From Candidatus Kinetoplastibacterium blastocrithidii (ex Strigomonas culicis) (lineage in GTDB: Bacteria; Pseudomonadota; Gammaproteobacteria; Burkholderiales; Burkholderiaceae_B): DNA of 64,000 nt. The notes beneath the pieces are model-generated. The model ran no database searches. It was given only the letters and a program-made list of their open reading frames with translations, and was not told where the DNA came from. The translations under genes and the position numbers were made by a program. Below are positions 47,944 through 59,275 of the stretch, piece by piece (position 1 is the first letter of the stretch; every line of letters starts with the position of its first letter). The stretch is from assembly GCF_000319245.1 (NCBI RefSeq), contig NC_019814.1:1-64000 (forward strand), read 5' to 3'.

Positions 47944-47979
47944 AATCAAGCTGGGATAGTTCTAATGCCTAGCTTGATT
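47944..47979 (-). terminator. Hairpin between convergent hemL and panC
   Basis: A 12-pair stem with one G-T wobble (47944-47955 with 47968-47979) and a 12-nt loop. Read on the minus strand it is followed by TTTTC, so it best serves as the panC terminator; on the + strand no T-run follows. Confidence 0.55.
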
Positions 47980-48005
47980 GAGGCGCTCAATGTAATTACT
48001 TAAGT

Positions 48006-48869
48006 TTATATTTCCAGATTATCTATTAGACGAACATTTCCTATAAAAGCAGCCCCCAATATCACTAATGGAACGTTGATTTGATTATCTAAATCATCCT
48101 GACTCGGCAGGGAGAGATCTAATTGCTTGCGCACAGTTATATAATTAACAAACCACTTATTCTCTTCTAGCTTTCTAGTAGCCTCAAGCTCTAAGGCTAC
48201 TAGATCCTTAATCGATAAATTACTATTATCTAAGATTTTCTGCCTCATACAGTTTAGAACTGTATATAACATAGGCGCAAGTGAGATTTGATCCTCGTTT
48301 AAATATTTATTCCTAGAAGAAAACGCAAGACCTCTTTTTTCTCTTACTATTTCATGACCTATGATATTAGTTGAAAGCAAAAATTGCTTACACATACTCC
48401 TAACAATTATCAGTTGCTGATAGTCCTTTTTACCAAGAACTACAGTATCAGGTCTTATAAGAGAAAACAACTTCATAAGTACTGTACAAACCCCTGAAAA
48501 AAAACCTTTTCTCACTTCCCCTTCAAGAATATTGCCTAATTCATTAGGGGGATTTACATAAAAATTTTGGGGTTCTGGATAAATCTCTCTCTCATCAGGA
48601 ATGAATAATAAATCAGTTTTAGCATGATTTGCTAAAATGTTAATATCATTCTCTATGGAACGGGGATATTTGTCAAAATCCTCATTAGGACCAAACTGCA
48701 ATCTATTAACAAAAATACTTACAACAACAAAATTCTTTGTTCCTTTAGCTAAATCAACTAACTCTAAATGACCTCTGTGAAGACTTCCCATCGTGGGAAC
48801 GAAAGAGATTTTCGCATTCAACATGCTTAAAAATTTATGTAAATCAGATACTGAATATATTATCTTCAT
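48006..48869 (-). CDS. panC: Pantothenate synthetase
   Basis: ATP-dependent joining of pantoate and beta-alanine to pantothenate, the coenzyme A precursor. 287 aa. Motifs: FVPTMGSLHRGHLELV (HIGH-like), SIFVNRLQFGPNEDFDKYPR and LGKKDYQQL. ValG-type VREKRGLAFSSRN is the KMSKS-like region. The conserved FVNPxQF reads FVNRLQF, with Arg in place of Pro, an oddity worth noting. A DUF3460 gene lies 18 nt upstream on the same strand. Confidence 0.95.
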   Translation of the reverse strand: MKIIYSVSDLHKFLSMLNAKISFVPTMGSLHRGHLELVDLAKGTKNFVVVSIFVNRLQFGPNEDFDKYPRSIENDINILANHAKTDLLFIPDEREIYPEPQNFYVNPPNELGNILEGEVRKGFFSGVCTVLMKLFSLIRPDTVVLGKKDYQQLIIVRSMCKQFLLSTNIIGHEIVREKRGLAFSSRNKYLNEDQISLAPMLYTVLNCMRQKILDNSNLSIKDLVALELEATRKLEENKWFVNYITVRKQLDLSLPSQDDLDNQINVPLVILGAAFIGNVRLIDNLEI

Positions 48870-48887
48870 AATTAAACAATAAAATTA

Positions 48888-49076
48888 TTAATCTGCTTGA
48901 TAAACATATGGTTTTTGAGATACTCTAGATAATTCAAAATCTTTTATAAGATCTGTTTCAATCCTTTTATCCCATAATATAAGCCTTCCATCGACCTGTT
49001 GCTCCCTTAATGAAGGATGAGTCTTGTTATATTCTCTTATAAAAATAGTAATATCAGACTCATAACTATTTGACAT
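48888..49076 (-). CDS. Small conserved protein of the DUF3460 type
   Basis: A 62-residue soluble protein: YESDITIFIREYNKTHPSLR near the N-terminus, then GRLILWDKR and a C-terminal SQKPYVYQAD. I recognise this pattern (YESDIT...LWDK...QKPYVY) as the DUF3460 family seen in Burkholderiales. No function is known to me. No signal or membrane segment, no cysteines. It stands just upstream of panC and downstream of ispB on the same strand. Retention in such a compact genome suggests a non-trivial role. Confidence 0.8.
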   Translation of the reverse strand: MSNSYESDITIFIREYNKTHPSLREQQVDGRLILWDKRIETDLIKDFELSRVSQKPYVYQAD

Positions 49077-49199
49077 ATTAACATCTCCTATTGAAAAGCA
49101 TTTAATTAATAAGATACTATATCTTCATTAAAAACAGAGGATAAATAAATATGCTATCAATTAATAACTGTATAAAAACATTGCCTTCATACTTTAAAA

Positions 49200-50147
49200 T
49201 CAAAAAATTCTATTTAAAAACATTAATGGCAATTCCATTAGAATCTCTTTGTAGCTAGAACAAGGGTAATTTAAGATAGACTTTTGGGCTTCTTTCGCCT
49301 CGCATTCAGCTAATTTAGAAGTATATTGTAAAGCATCTGTATCCTTCACAATATCTATTATATCTACGAGATTAGCATCACCAATAAGCACCGCATCACG
49401 TAAAATATTTCGTTGTTTTTCAGAACAAACAGCCATAGCTCTTATTAATGGTAGTGTTAATTTTCCTTCACGCAAATCATCACCTATATTTTTACCTAAA
49501 GTATCCACATCCCCAAAATAATCCAATATGTCATCAATTAACTGAAAAGACGTGCCTATATGTCTGCCATAAGCAATTGCAGAATTCTCCTGTTCTAGAT
49601 CAGCATTCGCAATAATAGCCCCAACATGTGCTGATGCTTCAAATAACTTGGCTGTTTTAAAACGCACAACTTGCATATAACTTTCAAAAGAAGCATCTGG
49701 GTCCCTAATATTCATTAACTGTAAAACCTCCCCTTCAGCTATTACAGTAGTGGTTTTTGATAGTATATCCATAATCCTTAAAGAATCAGTTGAAACCATC
49801 ATTTCAAAAGATTTAGAATACAAATAATCACCAACTAAAACACTAGCCGCATTTCCAAAAATTGAATTTGCTGAGCTCAAGCCACGACGCAATTCTGACT
49901 CATCAACAACATCGTCATGCAATAAAGTAGCAGTATGAATAAATTCTATTATCGCTGCTAGCAAATGATGTTTATTACCTTTATAACCTAAAGATAATGC
50001 TATAACTAACACCATGGACGGTCGTATGCGTTTACCTCCAGAGTTAATTATATAGTCCCCTATGGCTCGCACTAAAGCCACCTCAGAGTTCAACTGCTCA
50101 CGTATGATTTTATCAACCTCTTTTAAATCATCGCTAATTGATTTCAT
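49200..50147 (-). CDS. ispB: Polyprenyl (octaprenyl) diphosphate synthase
   Basis: Trans-prenyltransferase that makes the side chain of ubiquinone. The two Asp-rich motifs are LLHDDVVDES (FARM) and QLIDDILDYFGD (SARM); GGKRIRP binds the homoallylic diphosphate. I use the ATG at 50147 (315 aa); the TTG at 50165 adds six residues. Divergent from rplU-rpmA-obgE, the usual proteobacterial arrangement. Exact chain length cannot be read by eye. Confidence 0.93.
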   Translation of the reverse strand: MKSISDDLKEVDKIIREQLNSEVALVRAIGDYIINSGGKRIRPSMVLVIALSLGYKGNKHHLLAAIIEFIHTATLLHDDVVDESELRRGLSSANSIFGNAASVLVGDYLYSKSFEMMVSTDSLRIMDILSKTTTVIAEGEVLQLMNIRDPDASFESYMQVVRFKTAKLFEASAHVGAIIANADLEQENSAIAYGRHIGTSFQLIDDILDYFGDVDTLGKNIGDDLREGKLTLPLIRAMAVCSEKQRNILRDAVLIGDANLVDIIDIVKDTDALQYTSKLAECEAKEAQKSILNYPCSSYKEILMELPLMFLNRIF

Positions 50148-50322
50148 AAAAATAACTTTATCCAAAATTTACCAAAACACAAAATAGTAAGATAATAAAA
50201 TTTATACTGTAAAATAGATTTCATGCTAAGTATTCTTCACAACAAAACCTTACGAGATATTTTTGTTGTTTATAGTTTAATTTATATTAATAAAAATACA
50301 ATAGTTGGTTTATGGATTATTT

Positions 50323-50351
50323 TTGACTTTTTATCATTGTAATAATAGAAT
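50323..50351 (+). promoter_or_regulatory. Sigma-70 promoter of rplU-rpmA-obgE
   Basis: TTGACT (50323-50328), exactly 17 bp, TAGAAT (50346-50351). This is the best consensus-like promoter I find in the window. Predicted start point is about 50358. Confidence 0.65.
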
Positions 50352-50358
50352 GATCGGT

Positions 50359-50394
50359 ATAGCACAAAATGCATAAAATGTATATATGTGCTAT
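50359..50394 (+). promoter_or_regulatory. 5'-terminal hairpin of the rplU leader
   Basis: ATAGCACA (50359-50366) pairs with TGTGCTAT (50387-50394); inside, ATGCAT (50369-50374) pairs with ATGTAT (50378-50383) with one G-U. It begins where transcription is predicted to start, so it may protect the mRNA 5' end or serve as an r-protein leader. Confidence 0.5.
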
Positions 50395-50518
50395 TCTGTT
50401 TCTGTATTTCCAAATCCTCCTTGAACATAATAAGCAATTGATATCATGTAAAGAATGATTTGAATGAGAAATAGTACAAATAATATAGAGATTTAGTTAT
50501 ATCATTGAGGAATATCCT

Positions 50519-50842
50519 ATGTACGCGGTCATAAAAACTGGTGGTAAACAATATAAGGTTACCACTGGTCAAAAACTTAAAATAGAACAGATACCAGCTG
50601 ACATTGGACAAGAAATCATCCTAGACTGTGTTTTAATGATAAAGTCTGAAGAAAGAGTGATTATTGGCCAACCCACAGTTTATGGAGCAAGTGTAAAAAC
50701 TACTATTCTGAATCATGGGAAGCATGATAAGGTCAAAATATTCAAAATTAGACGCAGAAAACATTACCAGAAGCACCAAGGTCATAGGCAAAGATATACA
50801 GAAATATTTATTAAAGATATTAATTTCAATGACTCTATCTAA
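50519..50842 (+). CDS. rplU: Ribosomal protein L21
   Basis: Large-subunit protein binding 23S rRNA. 107 aa. [14 protein letters not shown] and the C-terminal [21 protein letters not shown] are diagnostic. First gene of the rplU-rpmA-obgE operon. A GAGGA ribosome binding site precedes the ATG. Confidence 0.98.
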   Translation: MYAVIKTGGKQYKVTTGQKLKIEQIPADIGQEIILDCVLMIKSEERVIIGQPTVYGASVKTTILNHGKHDKVKIFKIRRRKHYQKHQGHRQRYTEIFIKDINFNDSI

Positions 50843-50862
50843 ATATAAAGGAACTAAGTAAT

Positions 50863-51123
50863 ATGGCACATAAAAAAGGTGGCGGGTCGACTAGAAATGG
50901 CCGAGATTCCGAATCAAAACGTTTAGGAGTCAAAGCATTTGGAGATCAATACATAACAGCTGGTTCTATAATAGTTAGACAAAGAGGAACCCGCTTTCAT
51001 GCCGGACTAAATGTTGGGATTGGTAAAGATCATACATTATTCGCACTTAAGGAAGGTAAAATACAATTTTCTGTTAAAGGTGCGCTAAAAAAACAAATGG
51101 TATCTGTTATCAGCTCTAAATAA
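50863..51123 (+). CDS. rpmA: Ribosomal protein L27
   Basis: Large-subunit protein near the peptidyl-transferase centre. 86 aa starting [20 protein letters not shown], so the N-terminal tail that reaches the P site is immediate and needs no cleavage, unlike Firmicutes. LGVKAFGDQ and [10 protein letters not shown] follow. AAGGAA lies about 9 nt before the start. 20 nt after rplU. Confidence 0.98.
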   Translation: MAHKKGGGSTRNGRDSESKRLGVKAFGDQYITAGSIIVRQRGTRFHAGLNVGIGKDHTLFALKEGKIQFSVKGALKKQMVSVISSK

Positions 51124-51182
51124 ATCATTGACATAATAAGACTCATATCAACAGATGAATCTGATTATGTCACTCTATATGA

Positions 51183-53570
<2,388 letters not shown>

Positions 53571-53649
53571 TATAAGTAATTCATTATTAATTAAATAGAG
53601 AGAATTAACTACCAGAAACAATAGAAATATACAAAATGATAGGACATTT

Positions 53650-54393
53650 TTATTTTTTACCCTGTTCTGCGATAGCAGAGACAGCAATATCAATCTCACT
53701 AGGGTTTCCTAGATAATGATATCCTGTAAAATTAAATTTGCAATCTAGTTCACATAACATGGGCTGACCTGTTGGTATATTTAAATTCATTATATCTTGA
53801 TCTGATATATTACCCATATACTTTATTAAAGCTCTGAGACTATTGCCATGCGCAACTATCAATACATTTTTTCCTTCTCTTACAACGGGTAGAATATGAT
53901 CATTCCAAAATGGTACTACCCTATTAACCGTATCTCTTAAACACTCACTAGAAGGTAGTAGATTAGTTGCAATATTCTTATATCTTAAATCAAAACGTGG
54001 GTGTCTTTCATCATCAATTGATAATGGCTCCGGAGCTATGTCATACGATCTTCGCCAAATTAATACCTTATCCTCTCCAAATTTAGCAGCAGTTTTAGAT
54101 TTATTAAGACCTTGCAATTCGCCATAATGACGCTCATTTAAGCGCCAACTTAAACTAGTTGGCGTATACATAATACCCATAGTATCAAGAACAATCCAAA
54201 GAGTACCTATAGCACGTCTCAACATAGAGGAATATGACACATCAAATTCATAACCTTCTTTTTTTAATAGCTGTCCTGCACAAACTGCTTGATTCTTTCC
54301 AGCTTCTGTGAGATCAGCATCTGCCCAACCAGTAAAACGATTTTCAGCATTCCAAACACTCTCGCCATGACGCATCAAAACTAATTTATACAT
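53650..54393 (-). CDS. gpmA: 2,3-bisphosphoglycerate-dependent phosphoglycerate mutase
   Basis: Glycolytic/gluconeogenic interconversion of 3- and 2-phosphoglycerate. 247 aa. The phosphohistidine motif is [18 protein letters not shown], the second His is in [10 protein letters not shown], and [14 protein letters not shown] is typical of the cofactor-dependent type. It is divergent from the rhodanese-secB-gpsA group. The C-terminal tail is normal. Confidence 0.97.
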   Translation of the reverse strand: MYKLVLMRHGESVWNAENRFTGWADADLTEAGKNQAVCAGQLLKKEGYEFDVSYSSMLRRAIGTLWIVLDTMGIMYTPTSLSWRLNERHYGELQGLNKSKTAAKFGEDKVLIWRRSYDIAPEPLSIDDERHPRFDLRYKNIATNLLPSSECLRDTVNRVVPFWNDHILPVVREGKNVLIVAHGNSLRALIKYMGNISDQDIMNLNIPTGQPMLCELDCKFNFTGYHYLGNPSEIDIAVSAIAEQGKK

Positions 54394-54518
54394 ATTGATA
54401 TACTCACATAAACATTAAAATATCGTTTCTTATTTTTTTATTTAACGTAATATATTATCTAATATACATTAAACATTAATACCTAACTCTAAACAAATCA
54501 TAAATATCAGGAAACAAA

Positions 54519-54926
54519 GTGGACCTAATAAACTTTTTTATTAAAGATAACAACATTCTATTCTTACTAATTGCTATAACTTCAGCTATTATATTAGTAG
54601 CGCCTCACTTTAGAAAAAACATTAGCAGCATTGATCTCAACGAAGCTATAAAATTAGTTAATAAAAACGGAGCTATATTAGCAGACATAAGATCAACTAA
54701 TGACTTTAAAGAAAAACATATACCACAATCATGCAACACTAATTCAAACGATCTCAAATCTGACAGTAAATTCTCAAACAAACTCATAATCCTTATTTGT
54801 AAAGATGGTACAGATTCTTTAAAAATAGCTTCAGAAATGAAGAATTATGGTCTAAATAACATTTTATTTCTAATTGGCGGTATAGATGAATGGATAAATA
54901 ATGAACTGCCAATAATAAAAAAATAG
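54519..54926 (+). CDS. Rhodanese-like domain protein, membrane-anchored
   Basis: 135 aa with an N-terminal membrane segment (ILFLLIAITSAIILVAP, residues about 13-30) and a single rhodanese domain facing either side. The active-site loop is ICKDGTDS with the Cys that would carry a persulfide; DIRSTNDFKEKHI and LIGGIDEWINN are family motifs. Start is a GTG at 54519. In relatives it precedes grxC and secB; grxC is absent here. Substrate unknown. Confidence 0.88.
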   Translation: MDLINFFIKDNNILFLLIAITSAIILVAPHFRKNISSIDLNEAIKLVNKNGAILADIRSTNDFKEKHIPQSCNTNSNDLKSDSKFSNKLIILICKDGTDSLKIASEMKNYGLNNILFLIGGIDEWINNELPIIKK

Positions 54927-55001
54927 ATTTTATAATAAAATTATACAATATAAGAATACTATCAGAATCTAAATCAAATAATCTTAAAAAGAAATAACAT
55001 C

Positions 55002-55457
55002 ATGAAAAATGATAACTATAATAATACACAAAATCAACAAGGTAACATGCAAAGATTTAATATACAACGCATATACCTAAAAGATCTATCTATAGAAATT
55101 CCTAATGCCCCAGATATTTTTCTTGATATGGATAAATATAAAGTAGATGTTAATATTAAAGTAGGAGGGAAAAAAATTGCAGATAATATTTTTGAATCTG
55201 ATATAACACTTACAGTTAATGCTCTAATATTAGAAAAAATACTTTATATTATAGAAATAACTCAATCAGGTATTTTTGAATTTATAAATATAGATAAACC
55301 AACTATAGATAAGATGCTAAGTGTAACATGCTACACAATAATATATCCTTATCTAAGAACAAACTTGGCTGATATTCTATCTAGAATGTCAATGCCAACG
55401 TTTCATTTAGAAGAAGTTAATTTTCAAGCACTATACGAGCAATATACAAATGATTAA
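55002..55457 (+). CDS. secB: Protein-export chaperone SecB
   Basis: Tetrameric cytosolic chaperone that keeps preproteins unfolded and hands them to SecA. 151 aa. RIYLKDLSIEIPNAP and the C-terminal LSRMSMPTFHLEEVNFQALY (Pro/Phe tail) match the family. Its likely clients here include the exported TolB and Ctp-type proteins. It overlaps gpsA by 8 nt, the common secB-gpsA pairing. Confidence 0.95.
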   Translation: MKNDNYNNTQNQQGNMQRFNIQRIYLKDLSIEIPNAPDIFLDMDKYKVDVNIKVGGKKIADNIFESDITLTVNALILEKILYIIEITQSGIFEFINIDKPTIDKMLSVTCYTIIYPYLRTNLADILSRMSMPTFHLEEVNFQALYEQYTND

Positions 55458-56544
55458 TGATCAAAAATACTTGAGGCTTGATAATAAGTATAAAAATAAC
55501 CAAGAAAAATACACTTACGGTAAAAAAACAAATGTTCTTATATTAGGAGCTGGCAGTTGGGGGACAGCACTAGCTATAACATCATCTAATAAAAACAATA
55601 CTTGTATATGGTCTAGAAACACTGAACAAACAAATAACATGATATTACATAGAGAGAACAAAGCTTATCTGCCTGGCATAAAATTTAAGCCTGATCTAGC
55701 TATTACAAACGATATAGATCATGCGATAAAATTTATACTGTCAAATGATGCTCAACCGTTGATTATAATTGGAGTGCCTGTATCTGGCGTTTCTGAAATC
55801 TGCTCACTACTATCTAAATATTCAGATTGCATATCATTTGAAGAAATACCAGTAATATGGACGTGCAAAGGACTTGAAACTAATACTTCTAATTTGATAC
55901 ATGAAATAATACAAAGGGATCTAGTATCATCAAAATTTACACACGGCATATTATCAGGCCCTTCATTTGCTAGTGAGGTTGCATTAGACTTACCAACAGC
56001 ACTAACAGTTGCTAGTAATTCTAATAATTTATGCAAAATAACAATAGATGCTCTACATAATAATAAATTGCGAATATATAGCAGTGAAGATGTTATCGGC
56101 GTAGAAGTTGGAGGAGCATTAAAGAATATTATGTCTATAGCTTGCGGAATATCTGATGGACTAGATCTGGGTAATAATGCAAGAGCAGCTCTCATTACCA
56201 GGGGGTTGATTGAAACTAAACGTTTTGGACTAGCACTGGGAGCCGCTAATGATACTTTCTACGGCTTATCAGGCCTAGGAGATCTAGTACTAACATCTAC
56301 AAGTAACTTATCAAGAAATCGCAATATAGGAATAAAAATAGGAAATGGGCTTTCTATAAAAGAAATATTAGGCTTAAAAATCACAGCAGAAGGAGTCAGA
56401 TGCGCATTATCAGTTAGAACAAGAGCTAGAAATATGAATATAGTTTTGCCAATAACTGAGGCTGTTTGCTCAATATTATTTGAGCAAACAAATCCAATCG
56501 ATGCAGTAAATATGCTTTTAAGTAGAGAGGCTTGTCATGAATGA
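55450..56544 (+). CDS. gpsA: Glycerol-3-phosphate dehydrogenase [NAD(P)+]
   Basis: Makes sn-glycerol-3-phosphate for phospholipid synthesis. 364 aa. NAD-binding loop LILGAGSWGTALAI, then GPSFASEVA, the catalytic Lys in EVGGALKNIMSIA and GLSGLGDLVLT. About 26 residues precede the Rossmann fold, longer than usual; no other ATG lies in that stretch, so the start overlapping secB by 8 nt is likely. Last gene of the rhodanese-secB-gpsA group. Confidence 0.96.
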   Translation: MINDQKYLRLDNKYKNNQEKYTYGKKTNVLILGAGSWGTALAITSSNKNNTCIWSRNTEQTNNMILHRENKAYLPGIKFKPDLAITNDIDHAIKFILSNDAQPLIIIGVPVSGVSEICSLLSKYSDCISFEEIPVIWTCKGLETNTSNLIHEIIQRDLVSSKFTHGILSGPSFASEVALDLPTALTVASNSNNLCKITIDALHNNKLRIYSSEDVIGVEVGGALKNIMSIACGISDGLDLGNNARAALITRGLIETKRFGLALGAANDTFYGLSGLGDLVLTSTSNLSRNRNIGIKIGNGLSIKEILGLKITAEGVRCALSVRTRARNMNIVLPITEAVCSILFEQTNPIDAVNMLLSREACHE

Positions 56545-56557
56545 TCATATTATAAAA

Positions 56558-57034
56558 TCAAACTAGTTTAGATAAATTAAAATTATTTTGCCTCCAAGCC
56601 TCATAAACTGTAACAGCAATAGCATTCGATAAATTCAAGCTCCTTTGATTAGCTAACATAGGCAAACAAAGCCTTTGATATTCAGCAAAAATATTCATGT
56701 TTTCATCAGAGAGACCAGACGTTTCTCTCCCAAAAATGAATACATCGCCAGGAAAAAATTTTATTTCTGAGAAAATATTACTAGATTTTGTTGTGAGCAC
56801 AAAACACCTATTTATAGGAGTCCCAATAAAATCTATCGCTTCTATTAAGCTGTCATGTGTACAAATTGGTTGCCATTCATGATAATCTAGACCTGCTCTT
56901 TTTAATTTTGCATCATCAAGATCAAATGACATTGGCTTTACAATATGTAAAAAACTTCCTGTGTTTGCGCATAAACGAATAGCGTTTCCAGTATTTGATG
57001 GTATCTCTGGGCAAACTAAAATAACATTAAACAT
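56558..57034 (-). CDS. trmL: tRNA (cytidine/uridine-2'-O-)-methyltransferase TrmL
   Basis: SPOUT-class enzyme that methylates the ribose of wobble base 34 in tRNA-Leu species. 158 aa. Knot motifs: PEIPSNTGNAIRLCANTG, FIFGRETSGLSDE and LCLPMLANQRSLNLSNAIAV. Minimal TrmL without extra domains. Convergent with gpsA, 13 nt apart. Confidence 0.95.
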   Translation of the reverse strand: MFNVILVCPEIPSNTGNAIRLCANTGSFLHIVKPMSFDLDDAKLKRAGLDYHEWQPICTHDSLIEAIDFIGTPINRCFVLTTKSSNIFSEIKFFPGDVFIFGRETSGLSDENMNIFAEYQRLCLPMLANQRSLNLSNAIAVTVYEAWRQNNFNLSKLV

Positions 57035-57126
57035 ATAACTCCATGCAATATATAATTATGATTGTTTAAATAAAACATTACACATTTGCAAAAATATTCA
57101 ATATATTAATTTTATATACCAGGCTT

Positions 57127-58026
57127 ATGAATATAACTAATAATAGAGCGGAACCTTCGCTACCCATCAATATATCGCATGTCTCCATACAATTCTCAAG
57201 GCGAAAAGGTCTGACTAATTCTCAGTTTTTATACAATGAAATAGCTAATCGTTTAGCAAATAATCTTAAGTATATAAAAATAAAACCAAAGAATATAGTA
57301 GATTCAGGCTGTGGGATCGGTAATAACATACCTGTATTACAATCCATATATAAAAATTTTAATTATATTGGAATTGATAGATCTTTCCCATTATTATCTA
57401 TAGGCTATAAAAAATGGGGACAACAAGGAATACTAAATAAAATAAAAAACCTACTAACTAACAAATCAATACCCAGATTTATACAATCTGATATGAGTAA
57501 GTCTGGTCTAAAACCAAAATCTGTTGATATAGTTTGGTCAAATCTGGCATTACACTGGCACAATAAACCAAAAGATGTTCTTAATGACTGGTATAGAATA
57601 CTTACTGACAATGGATTAGTAATATTCTCATACTTTGGGCCTGATACAATAAAAGAAGTACGATTAGCCGTAACTGATGCTAACATAAAAACAGGTATGA
57701 TGAGTTTTATCGACATGCATGATATTGGAGACATGCTAATGCACAGTGGATTTGAAAATCCAGTTATGCAAAAGGATACGATTACATTGACTTATAAAAC
57801 CCCATTACAACTTCTAAAAGACGTGCACTATATAGGTGGCAATGCCAATACAAACCGCAAGAAAAGCTTTACAAGCAAAGAGTGGCTAAATAACTTGTGT
57901 GAGTCATTAGAGAAACAACGCAACGGCTCTTCCATTAACTTAACTATTGAAATAATATACGGTCATGCATGGCGAAAGACTAATCATAACAACAGCAATG
58001 AGAAAATAATAAAACTAGATTTATAA
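57127..58026 (+). CDS. SAM-dependent methyltransferase, BioC-like
   Basis: 299-residue class I methyltransferase. SAM motif VDSGCGIGNNIPVLQ (about 61-75), then GIDRSFPLLS, WSNLALHWHNKPKDVLNDW and FSYFGPDTIKEVRLA. The SNLALHW and FGPDT-KE-R patterns are those of malonyl-ACP O-methyltransferase BioC, the start of biotin synthesis. However the gene stands alone and no other bio gene is in view, so BioC itself is uncertain. It could also be a general BioC-like enzyme of Burkholderiales. Confidence 0.75.
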   Translation: MNITNNRAEPSLPINISHVSIQFSRRKGLTNSQFLYNEIANRLANNLKYIKIKPKNIVDSGCGIGNNIPVLQSIYKNFNYIGIDRSFPLLSIGYKKWGQQGILNKIKNLLTNKSIPRFIQSDMSKSGLKPKSVDIVWSNLALHWHNKPKDVLNDWYRILTDNGLVIFSYFGPDTIKEVRLAVTDANIKTGMMSFIDMHDIGDMLMHSGFENPVMQKDTITLTYKTPLQLLKDVHYIGGNANTNRKKSFTSKEWLNNLCESLEKQRNGSSINLTIEIIYGHAWRKTNHNNSNEKIIKLDL

Positions 58027-58056
58027 GAAATTACATTACAATTATAAAATTTCTTG

Positions 58057-58752
58057 TTATTTAGCATCATTATTTCTTCTTCTATTTGTAGAAGTAATGC
58101 CTAGTTGCTTTAACTTGCGGTAAAGATGTGTGCGCTCTAACCCTGTCCTCTCAGAAACACGAGTCATACTATAACCATCACGCATAAGATGATATTCAAA
58201 ATAAACACGCTCAAAAGCATCCCGAGCATCACGTAATGGCTGATCTAAAGAAACATTACCGAGCTTGCAACTACCATTTTGATCAATTGGAACTAAACAA
58301 GTGTCAGACCAGCTTGATTCTTCGTTAGGATTTATAACTTCTTTTGTAACAGAACGTGGTGCTTTAAAACTTGAAGATTGCAATGTTCTATTTCTCAATA
58401 AACCGGAAGCAACAGTTTTTAGTAATTTTTGCAGAGAAATAGGCTTCTCTAGGAAATCCATTGCACCTATACGTGTAGCTTCCACAGCAATATCAATACT
58501 TGCATGACCACTCATCATTATGACAGGCATAGTTAGCAAACCTTGTGAAATCCACTCCTTTAGTAAACTTACCCCATCAGTATCAGGCATCCAAATATCT
58601 AATAAAACAAGATCAGGTCGTAAACGTAAACGAATTTCCCTAGCTTGCGCTGCATTCTCTGCCTGTTCAACTGTATGCCCCTCATCATATAATATTTCAG
58701 ATAAGAGCTCACGTATACCTACTTCATCATCTACTACTAAGATTTTGGCCAT
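58057..58752 (-). CDS. Orphan response regulator, NtrX-like receiver plus Fis-type HTH
   Basis: 231 aa. The receiver domain (1-120) is intact: Asp8/Asp9, phospho-acceptor Asp52 in LLDIWMPDTDG, Ser81 in MMSGHA and Lys103 in FLEKPI. After a linker comes a C-terminal Fis-type helix-turn-helix (RDAFERVYFEYHLMRDG...RTGLERTHLYRKLKQLGI). The central sigma-54 AAA+ domain of true NtrX is absent, so it cannot be a sigma-54 activator of the usual kind. In relatives an NtrY-like sensor kinase gene adjoins; here only 523 bp of empty DNA precede it. Confidence 0.9.
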   Translation of the reverse strand: MAKILVVDDEVGIRELLSEILYDEGHTVEQAENAAQAREIRLRLRPDLVLLDIWMPDTDGVSLLKEWISQGLLTMPVIMMSGHASIDIAVEATRIGAMDFLEKPISLQKLLKTVASGLLRNRTLQSSSFKAPRSVTKEVINPNEESSWSDTCLVPIDQNGSCKLGNVSLDQPLRDARDAFERVYFEYHLMRDGYSMTRVSERTGLERTHLYRKLKQLGITSTNRRRNNDAK

Positions 58753-59275
58753 AAATATCCACCCATTAGATAGCCAATACCTTAACTACAAAAAAAACAC
58801 CCATTCTATGATATCTCCTTTAAAAAATTTACAAACAAATATGTATTTATACACTAATCATCAAATCATAATTATTAACAATATAAATTAACAGAACAAA
58901 CAACACTGATGCATCATTATAATCAATAAAACAAATACCACTTCAAACTAGAAAATAACTTTACGAGAATACATTATGACATATCATTAAACTAGTAGAT
59001 ACTCGTATATATCACAAAATTTATTGCTATTTGCATAAGATATATTTAGATACAGACATTCTACTATCATTTAAACTATATAACACTATCAAAAAAAATT
59101 ATAGACTATGACTAATTCATGATGCCGTTTGATAAAAGGAAATTATGGACAGAAATCATCTAAATAGCGCAATAAAGAGAACAATATTACAAAACATAAT
59201 TATATATCTTTTATTTGATTTTATGATCTAAATAATTTCATATGAGCAACATCTCTTAAATTAATAGACTACCTG
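58753..59275. other. 523-bp empty gap where a sensor kinase gene is expected
   Basis: AT-rich, with stops in all frames and no gene, between the response regulator and rsmB. In Bordetella-like genomes this position carries an NtrY-type kinase and a DUF4390 gene. I see no convincing kinase motif remnants, so erosion must be advanced if this is a graveyard. Confidence 0.5.

Larger units (their letters stand above)
50166..50518 (+). promoter_or_regulatory. ispB/rplU divergent region with long rplU leader
   Basis: No coding frame. It holds a good sigma-70 promoter (50323-50351) and, at the predicted transcript start, a strong hairpin (50359-50394). GAGGA about 8 nt before the ATG at 50519 is the rplU ribosome binding site. 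The 5' leader would be about 160 nt long. Confidence 0.6.

Noticed and set aside
55752-56195. 147-codon open frame antisense to gpsA
   Set aside because: Lies entirely within gpsA, no ribosome binding site, low-complexity composition of a shadow frame.
58520-58891. 123-codon open frame on the + strand over the response regulator start
   Set aside because: Most of it is antisense to the intact receiver domain and the rest runs into the empty gap with biased composition.
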